Assembly (NCBI GenBank): GCA_963169475.1
Contig: CAUJFT010000124.1
Coordinates: 1 to 11,151, forward strand
From: Bacteroidota bacterium
GTDB lineage: Bacteria > Bacteroidota > Bacteroidia > J057
Length of the DNA: 11,151 bases
Direction of reading: 5' to 3'
The translations under genes and the position numbers were made by a program. The first letter of the stretch is position 1. Each line of letters starts with the position of its first letter. Under the pieces are notes generated by a model. The model did not search any database and was not told the DNA's origin. It saw only the letters and a list, made by a program, of their open reading frames with translations. This document shows, piece after piece, positions 6,266 to 11,151 of the stretch.

Positions 6266-8185
6266 ATGTTATTTCACCAAGCAAACAAATCCCGAAGAGG
6301 AGGGCATAATTATAGAAAAAAAAATACGATAAATCTAAAATTACGCCTTTTGTTTATATTACTGCTTTTTAATTTCAATATGAAAGCGCAAAACTTATCT
6401 ATTGACCGAGTAGAACCCCCCTTCTGGTGGACGGGAATGAAAACCAATACGGTCGAAGTGTTGATTCATGGAAAAAATATTGCAGACGGAATACTCACGC
6501 TTACCCACAAAGGGATAACATTAGGGGAGATAAAAAAGGTGGAAAACCCTAACTACTTATTCGTAACCCTTAAAATTAATCCCGGGGTAAAACCTAGTAA
6601 ATTTAGCTTTACTTTACAAAAAGGAACAGAATCTCTGCTAATCCCCTATGAACTAAAAGAAAGAACCCCCAAAGAAAATCGAAACCTTGGACTTGGGTCA
6701 GAAGATTTTATTTACTTGCTAATGCCCGACAGATTTGCGAACGGGGATACAAACAACGACAATGTCCCTGAAATGAAAGAACCCTCCATAAAGAGAGACA
6801 CCCTTTATGGAAGACACGGAGGAGATATACAAGGCGTTATCAACCACTTAGATTATATTAAAAGTTTAGGGATTACCGCGATTTGGATGAATCCCGAAGT
6901 AGAAAATAACCAACCCAAGGAATCTTACCATGGATATGCCGCTACAGATTTATATCGCATTGACCGGCGCTTAGGCACTAACACACTCTACCTCAAATAT
7001 GCAGAAAAATGCCACGAAATGGGATTGAAGGTAATAAAAGATGTCGTTTTTAATCACATAGGCAATGAGCATTGGCTCTACAAAGATTTACCCGCAAAAG
7101 ACTGGGTACATCATTTTGATAATTTTACTCGCACAACCTACCGCTCCTCGGCTTTGGTGGACCCCTACGGCTCAAAGGCGGATAAAGATATTTTATCCAA
7201 AGGGTGGTTTGATAAACACATGCCTGATTTAAACCAAAAAAATCCCCAACTTGCCCGTTATCTTATTCAAAACAGTATATGGTGGGCAGAGTATGCCGGA
7301 ATTGACTGCTTCCGAATAGATACCTACCCTTATCCGGATTTGGAGTTTATGAACGCATGGGTAAAAGCAATTCAAAAGGAATATCCAAAGATAGGGATAT
7401 TCGGAGAAACTTGGGTGGACGAAGTCCCCGTACAAGCCTATTTTGCCCAAAATAATATCAAGAACCTACCCTTCGAATCAAAATTGCCCGGCGTTACGGA
7501 TTTCCAACTGTATTTTGCCATGACGAAGGCATTCAACGAAGAGTTTGGGTGGATGAACGGACTTATGCACTTGTATTATACCCTTGCCCAAGATTATTTA
7601 TACAAAGACCCTATGAAAAATGTAGTTTTTCTGGATAACCATGATTTAGGGCGGTTTTATTCTGCCATAAAAGAAGACGATAAAAAACTCAAAATGGCAC
7701 TAACCTTTATGCTAACTACGAGGGGCATTCCTTCTTTGTATTACGGCACAGAAATATTGATGAAAAATGATTTTGATTGGGGAAACCACGACAAGGTAAG
7801 AGAGGAGTTCCCCGGCGGGTGGTCTGACCATAAACAAGATAAATTTACAGAAGCAGGAAGAAGTCTTCGCGAAAATGAAATGTTTAAATATATCCAAAAC
7901 CTCGCCACTTGGCGCAAAAACAATCATACTGCCCACTCCGGAAAGCTCATGCAGTTTATCCCCGAAAACGAAGTCTATGTATATTTCCGCTATGACGACA
8001 CCCAAACCATCATGATTATCCTTAATTCCTCCAAAGAAGAAAAACAGCTAAGTACGGCACGATTTTCTGAAAGAATGCAAGGATATACTACTGCTAAGGA
8101 CGCAGTAAGTGGAGAATTATACACAAATTTAAAAGAAATCAAGATTCCCGCAGGAGAATCGCTTGTGCTTATATTGCAAAAATAA
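6266..8185 (+). CDS. Secreted GH13 alpha-amylase / cyclomaltodextrinase (SusA-like)
   Basis: This 639-residue enzyme hydrolyses alpha-1,4-linked glucans or cyclodextrins. An N-terminal beta-sandwich like Cyc-maltodext_N lies at about 44-134 (RVEPPFWWTGM is typical). The GH13 barrel follows: GSEDFIYLLMPDRFANGD, then region I DVVFNH (D259-H264), region II FRIDTYPYPD with nucleophile D352 and R350, region III GETW with acid/base E381, and region IV DNHD with D460. All catalytic residues are intact. A C-terminal beta domain ends at ESLVLILQK. The DTYPYPD form and the domain order point to the Bacteroidota SusA/Flavobacterium cyclomaltodextrinase group. A signal peptide core at about 26-37 ending near MKAQ implies periplasmic location, but the 27-residue charged stretch before it is long. 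No susCD-type genes are in the window. lspA starts 16 bases after its stop. Confidence 0.94.
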   Translation: MLFHQANKSRRGGHNYRKKNTINLKLRLLFILLLFNFNMKAQNLSIDRVEPPFWWTGMKTNTVEVLIHGKNIADGILTLTHKGITLGEIKKVENPNYLFVTLKINPGVKPSKFSFTLQKGTESLLIPYELKERTPKENRNLGLGSEDFIYLLMPDRFANGDTNNDNVPEMKEPSIKRDTLYGRHGGDIQGVINHLDYIKSLGITAIWMNPEVENNQPKESYHGYAATDLYRIDRRLGTNTLYLKYAEKCHEMGLKVIKDVVFNHIGNEHWLYKDLPAKDWVHHFDNFTRTTYRSSALVDPYGSKADKDILSKGWFDKHMPDLNQKNPQLARYLIQNSIWWAEYAGIDCFRIDTYPYPDLEFMNAWVKAIQKEYPKIGIFGETWVDEVPVQAYFAQNNIKNLPFESKLPGVTDFQLYFAMTKAFNEEFGWMNGLMHLYYTLAQDYLYKDPMKNVVFLDNHDLGRFYSAIKEDDKKLKMALTFMLTTRGIPSLYYGTEILMKNDFDWGNHDKVREEFPGGWSDHKQDKFTEAGRSLRENEMFKYIQNLATWRKNNHTAHSGKLMQFIPENEVYVYFRYDDTQTIMIILNSSKEEKQLSTARFSERMQGYTTAKDAVSGELYTNLKEIKIPAGESLVLILQK

Positions 8186-8201
8186 AAGTCATTAATTGAA
8201 T

Positions 8202-8708
8202 ATGAATCAGCGTATAAAAAGGGTTTTTATTATTTTAATCCTCATCATTAGTCAGGTAGCATTAGACCAAATTACCAAAGAAATCGTCAGAGAAAAATTG
8301 GAATACCATGAAGACATTTCGATTTATAAAGACAATCTTATTCTGACAAAAGTCGAAAATCAAGGAGCATTTCTAAGCCTTGGGGCAAATCTTCCTCCAC
8401 AAACCCGCACGATTTTGCTTTCCATACTCCCCGCCCTTGTTGTCTTTGGGGCAATTGGCTTCCTCTTTACCCAAAAAAATATGACACGAGTGATGACTAT
8501 TGGGCTTAGTTGCGTCATTGCAGGAGGAATAGGAAACCTTATCGACCGGATATTATACGGCTCCGTAACAGACTTCATGTTTATTAACCTTGGAGGGATA
8601 TTCCGCACCGGAATTTTTAATATCGCGGATATGTCTATCATGACCGGGATTTTTCTGACAATGATTCCTATGGTTCTTACAAAGAAGCAAGACCAAGAAA
8701 CTGTTTAA
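8202..8708 (+). CDS. lspA: Lipoprotein signal peptidase LspA (signal peptidase II)
   Basis: LspA is an inner-membrane aspartyl protease that removes the signal peptide of prolipoproteins after lipid attachment to the lipobox cysteine. The 168-residue length is normal. Four membrane helices are expected, near residues 7-24, 65-88, 94-116 and 136-158. The conserved motifs are present: DQxTK early (LDQITK), ENQGAFLSLG, GGIGNLIDR with catalytic D115, VTDF, and FNIADMSI with catalytic D143. ATG at 8202 is preferred over an in-frame TTG at 8196. It lies 16 bases behind the amylase stop with no promoter box in between, so it is likely carried on the amylase transcript. This pairing is probably positional rather than functional, since the amylase itself shows no lipobox. 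Confidence 0.96.
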   Translation: MNQRIKRVFIILILIISQVALDQITKEIVREKLEYHEDISIYKDNLILTKVENQGAFLSLGANLPPQTRTILLSILPALVVFGAIGFLFTQKNMTRVMTIGLSCVIAGGIGNLIDRILYGSVTDFMFINLGGIFRTGIFNIADMSIMTGIFLTMIPMVLTKKQDQETV

Positions 8709-9020
8709 ATAATTTATATTCAGCCAAAACAGTTACCTTTCGCTCCTAATTCGTTAAAAAAATATCCTTTAAAATGCTAAATTGTGGACTTTACCGCCTT
8801 GCTTATGTATAAAATCTCCTGACTCTGTCTTTAATCTTCTCTTCCAAACAGTTCCTATATCTTTAATCTGAATGGTAGAGTACTACTCCTTTTCGGAAAA
8901 TTCTTCTTTTATTTGCTTTACGGGTAACGTACAACATATTGAAAATCAATACTATTTTAAACAAACCAATAATCTTCAAGAAAGATTTTTATTTTTTTAA
9001 AAAATTTTCAAAACTTTTTT

Positions 9021-9060
9021 TTAGGTACTCTGTTAATATTTTCAAAAATATGTGTACTAA
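9021..9060. repeat. Nested AT-rich dyad upstream of tetR
   Basis: The core ATATTTT (9036-9042) and AAAATAT (9045-9051) are exact reverse complements around CA. Outside them TTAGGTAC (9021-9028) and GTACTAA (9054-9060) pair except for one extra G, but the spacing is unequal (7 bases against 2). AT-rich palindromes are frequent by chance, so this is a weak candidate regulatory site. Confidence 0.25.
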
Positions 9061-9068
9061 TAAAACGA

Positions 9069-9098
9069 AGGAAACTTTTTATTAAACCAAAGTTTCCT
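9069..9098. promoter_or_regulatory. Perfect inverted repeat, candidate TetR operator
   Basis: AGGAAACTTT at 9069-9078 is the exact reverse complement of AAAGTTTCCT at 9089-9098, with a 10-base AT-rich spacer. Its centre (9083/9084) is 46 bases before the ATG of the TetR gene at 9130, in the zone where the promoter must lie. TetR-family proteins usually control their own gene and a neighbour through such palindromes, so this is the best operator candidate. It is not followed by a T-run, which argues against a terminator. No second copy is seen before the TolC gene. Confidence 0.55.
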
Positions 9099-9129
9099 AA
9101 ACAAGTGATAGGTTGTTTTCTATTTATAA

Positions 9130-9735
9130 ATGGACACCAAAAACAGAATACTTCGTCAAGCTCAAATTCTCTTTATGCGCTACGGCATTCGTAATATATC
9201 TATGGATGATATTGCCAGAGAGTTGGGCGTTTCCAAAAAAACTATTTATCAAACCTTTCCTGATAAGGCAGCAATTGTTCATGCCGTCATGCAGGCGCAT
9301 AGCCAGGGAGAAAAGATAGTGATGAATGAAATTAGGCAAAAAACACAGAATGCGCTGGAAGAACTGGTAGAAGTGCTTCATTACATATCCCGAACCTTAC
9401 AACTGGCTTCCCCCATGTTGATATACGAGATGAAAAAATACTATCCAGAGTCTTGGCAGTTCTTTCGCAAGAATGAAGACGAATTTCATCTCCCACATAT
9501 CCGAAGCAACTTGGAAAGAGGCATAGAAGAGGGGCTTTTCCGTTCAGATATCAAAGTAGAAGAAATTTCCCGCTTCCGACTTGGAATGCTTGATGCCATT
9601 CTAGACACAAAGCTATTTCCTCATGATGTGTTTAATCAAAATGAGGTGATGATAGAAATATCGCGTTTTTATATCCATGGGCTACTTACGGATAAAGGAA
9701 GAGTGGCTTTGTCAGAATTAGTGCTAACCTTCTAA
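9130..9735 (+). CDS. TetR/AcrR-family transcriptional regulator
   Basis: The protein has 201 residues, the usual TetR size. The N-terminal DNA-binding region (about 3-50) is clear: RILRQAQILFMRYGIRN leads into the helix-turn-helix at about 24-45 (MDDIARELGVSKKTIYQTF), with the typical K-x2-I-Y recognition helix end and a following FPDK. The rest is all-helical and should hold the dimer interface and a ligand pocket; it is not specific enough to name a ligand. It has no signal peptide and acts in the cytoplasm as a dimer, most often as a repressor. The TolC-family gene starts 141 bases downstream on the same strand, an arrangement common in Bacteroidota for regulators of RND or ABC efflux operons. 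A perfect palindrome sits 32 bases before its start. Ligand and mode of action are inferred. Confidence 0.92.
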   Translation: MDTKNRILRQAQILFMRYGIRNISMDDIARELGVSKKTIYQTFPDKAAIVHAVMQAHSQGEKIVMNEIRQKTQNALEELVEVLHYISRTLQLASPMLIYEMKKYYPESWQFFRKNEDEFHLPHIRSNLERGIEEGLFRSDIKVEEISRFRLGMLDAILDTKLFPHDVFNQNEVMIEISRFYIHGLLTDKGRVALSELVLTF

Positions 9736-9876
9736 TAATACTTATTCATTCTTATAATCAAGAGTAAAGAAGACATAAAATGAACACGACTCGTTTTAGT
9801 AAACATAAAAATTTCGTAGTTCACTATCTTACAAATCCATTTGAAATTAGTATATCAATAACATATTAGACTTTTT

Positions 9877-11151
9877 ATGAGGTTAATTTTGAAAATGTCG
9901 GGAATTGTGGTGGTTATGTGGTGTTTCCTTAGCGGAGAAAGTCTTGCACAAACACCCTCTGCTTACGATTTTAGTATTAAAGAGTGTGTTTCTTACGCGC
10001 TCGAACATCAAAACAGCATTCAGATGGCACGTTTTGATGAGTATATCGCGGATAAGAAGATGGATGAATTGATGGCCGGAGCATATCCTCAGATTTCGGG
10101 TAGTGTAAACCTCCAAGGAAATATTCAGCGTCCGCAGTTCTTGCTTTCATTTGCCCCCGGTCAGCCGGTACAGAAAGTCCCTGTAGGGCAGCCTTGGCAG
10201 CATAATGCGGGAATAAATCTTGGTCAATTGGTTTTTGATTGGAGGTTTTTTATCGGATTAGATGCCACGAAAGCCTTCAAGCAACTGGCAGAAATGAATA
10301 CTCAAAGGACAAAAGACGAGGCAGTAAATCAAGTGGTTGCTGCCTATTATGTCGCTTTAGGCACTAAGGAAAATGGAAAACTCCTTGATATTAATATGGA
10401 GCGACTACAAAAGCTCCTCAAAGATACAGAGGCAATGTATCGTAATGGACTAGTAGAGCAAACAGATGTGGATAGAATTCAAATTTCAATCAACAACATA
10501 AAAACCGAAAAATCAAAATTTGACCGGATGTATGAATTGTGCATCGATTTGCTGAAATTTCAGATGGGTATGCCCTTAGCCTCTACCCTGACCCTAACGG
10601 AAGAACTACCAGAAGTAAAAGTAGGCAAAGATGATTGGGTAAACCTTGTGAATCCTGATTTTAGCAAAAGACGGGAGTTTCAGATAATGAAACAGCAAGT
10701 ATTGCTCGAAAGTTACAACCGGAAGCAAATCCTTGCAAACCTATATCCTAATGTATATGGTTTTGGATATTATCAGTTTAATATGCAAGGCAAACCGGTA
10801 TTCACTTTTGATGAAAATGCCACGTTTAGCACCTCCGCCGCAGGGCTTAAAATCAATATCCCCATTTTCGATGGGTTTCAGGTAAGGAATAAGATACAAC
10901 AATCCGATATTGCACTAAGAAAACTCTTCCTGACAGAAGAGATACTTGTAAATGGACTGAGTATGGAGTTAAATAACGCAGTTACTACCCTGATTAATAA
11001 TCAAGATACCTACAAGTTTCAGGAAGAAAACGTTGCACTCGCTCAAAGTGTGTTTGATAAAGCAAAGCTAAAATATAAAGAAGGCGTTGGTTCCAGCCTT
11101 GAAGTAAACAATGCAGAAGTCGCGCTCAAAGAAGCCATGCAAAACTTGCTC
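9877..11151 (+). CDS. TolC-family outer-membrane efflux protein, 3'-truncated by the window edge
   Basis: The frame opens at ATG 9877 and stays open to the last base, giving 425 residues. Residues 1-25 form a signal peptide (hydrophobic GIVVVMWCFL, then SLAQ), so the product is exported. The body matches the OEP/TolC fold: a start FSIKECVSYALEHQNSIQ, then two structural repeats. The first holds MYRNGLVEQTDVDRIQI from residue 187, the second LKYKEGVGSSLEVNNAEVAL at about 398-417; this paired Y-x-x-G-[LV]-x-x-x-[ED]-V pattern is the family hallmark. TolC relatives are trimeric channels that couple to inner-membrane pumps through a periplasmic adaptor. By family length perhaps 20-50 residues are missing; adaptor and pump genes would be expected next. 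An in-frame ATG at 9895 is a possible later start but would shorten the signal peptide n-region. Regulation by the adjacent TetR protein is likely. Confidence 0.93.
   Translation, partial: MRLILKMSGIVVVMWCFLSGESLAQTPSAYDFSIKECVSYALEHQNSIQMARFDEYIADKKMDELMAGAYPQISGSVNLQGNIQRPQFLLSFAPGQPVQKVPVGQPWQHNAGINLGQLVFDWRFFIGLDATKAFKQLAEMNTQRTKDEAVNQVVAAYYVALGTKENGKLLDINMERLQKLLKDTEAMYRNGLVEQTDVDRIQISINNIKTEKSKFDRMYELCIDLLKFQMGMPLASTLTLTEELPEVKVGKDDWVNLVNPDFSKRREFQIMKQQVLLESYNRKQILANLYPNVYGFGYYQFNMQGKPVFTFDENATFSTSAAGLKINIPIFDGFQVRNKIQQSDIALRKLFLTEEILVNGLSMELNNAVTTLINNQDTYKFQEENVALAQSVFDKAKLKYKEGVGSSLEVNNAEVALKEAMQNLL

Larger units (their letters stand above)
8709..9129. other. 421-bp AT-rich intergenic gap without a gene
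   Basis: No convincing coding sequence is seen on either strand. The right half is rich in A- and T-tracts (8985-9025) that may bend DNA. It holds TTTTCAAAA twice (9005-9013 and 9039-9047), a nested dyad at 9021-9060 and a perfect 10-bp inverted repeat at 9069-9098. No exact TAnnTTTG box is present; TTTATTTG at 8908-8915 has one mismatch but is 215 bases from the next start. The tetR promoter is therefore not located. Confidence 0.6.

Noticed and set aside
6290..6304. Shine-Dalgarno-like AGGAGG at 6298-6303
   Set aside because: No in-frame start codon follows at a useful distance, and no other gene here uses such a site; it lies inside the amylase N-terminal codons.
6266..6391. Twin-arginine (Tat) signal in the amylase N-terminus (SRRGG)
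   Set aside because: The hydrophobic core starts about 14 residues after the arginine pair and the rest of the Tat motif is missing; a Sec signal with a long n-region fits better.
7229..8005. Minus-strand open frames opposite the amylase
   Set aside because: They are shadows of a gene with intact catalytic motifs.
8360..8641. Minus-strand open frame opposite lspA
   Set aside because: Wholly within lspA with no recognisable protein pattern.
9069..9098. Palindrome as the terminator of the lspA transcript
   Set aside because: It is 360 bases after lspA and has no trailing T-run; an operator before tetR is more likely.
9113..9381. Open frames on both strands over the tetR start
   Set aside because: They overlap the helix-turn-helix coding region of tetR in other frames and have no family signal.
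9883..10116. Minus-strand open frame opposite the TolC-family gene
   Set aside because: The plus-strand frame encodes a signal peptide and TolC-type repeats; the minus-strand frame has no support.
1..11151. CRISPR array, insertion sequence, tRNA or phage/defence genes
   Set aside because: No regularly spaced repeats, transposase motifs, terminal inverted repeats with target duplications, cloverleaf sequences or defence-family proteins were seen.

Overview
The window reads as chromosome from a member of the phylum Bacteroidota. Three intergenic copies of the Bacteroidota -7 promoter box (TAnnTTTG) are present, no start codon in use is preceded by a Shine-Dalgarno sequence, base composition is AT-rich, and several families are typical of that phylum: a membrane-anchored PASTA protein without a kinase domain, a SusA-like periplasmic GH13 amylase, and a TetR gene next to a TolC-family gene. 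All ten complete or partial genes I recognise with confidence, plus one unknown membrane gene, lie on the + strand. I see no tRNA, rRNA, CRISPR array, insertion sequence or phage gene.

Layout. 1-681: 3' part of a WG-repeat protein, its start lying before the window. 913-2527: two tandem paralogues, each with one N-terminal membrane helix and three PASTA domains, behind a good promoter at 768-797. 2637-4752: a likely operon of a small four-helix membrane protein of unknown function (probably leaderless), an exported protein of unknown function with an EF-hand-like loop, and the endolytic murein transglycosylase MltG. 4999-6093: a GT-B glycosyltransferase with a GTG start. 6266-8708: a secreted GH13 alpha-amylase/cyclomaltodextrinase followed 16 bases later by the lipoprotein signal peptidase lspA. 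8709-9129: an AT-rich gap holding two dyads, one of them a perfect 10-bp inverted repeat just before a TetR regulator (9130-9735). 9877 to the end: 5' part of a TolC-family outer-membrane efflux gene.

The common theme is the cell envelope: PASTA domains that may bind peptidoglycan, MltG that cuts nascent glycan strands, LspA for lipoprotein maturation, a glycosyltransferase, a periplasmic amylase, and a regulated efflux channel. The least explained parts are the duplicated PASTA pair, whose middle domain is much better conserved than its flanking domains, and the two unknown genes placed with mltG. I found no clear sign of a wholly new defence, mobile or catalytic system; most of the window is ordinary envelope housekeeping.
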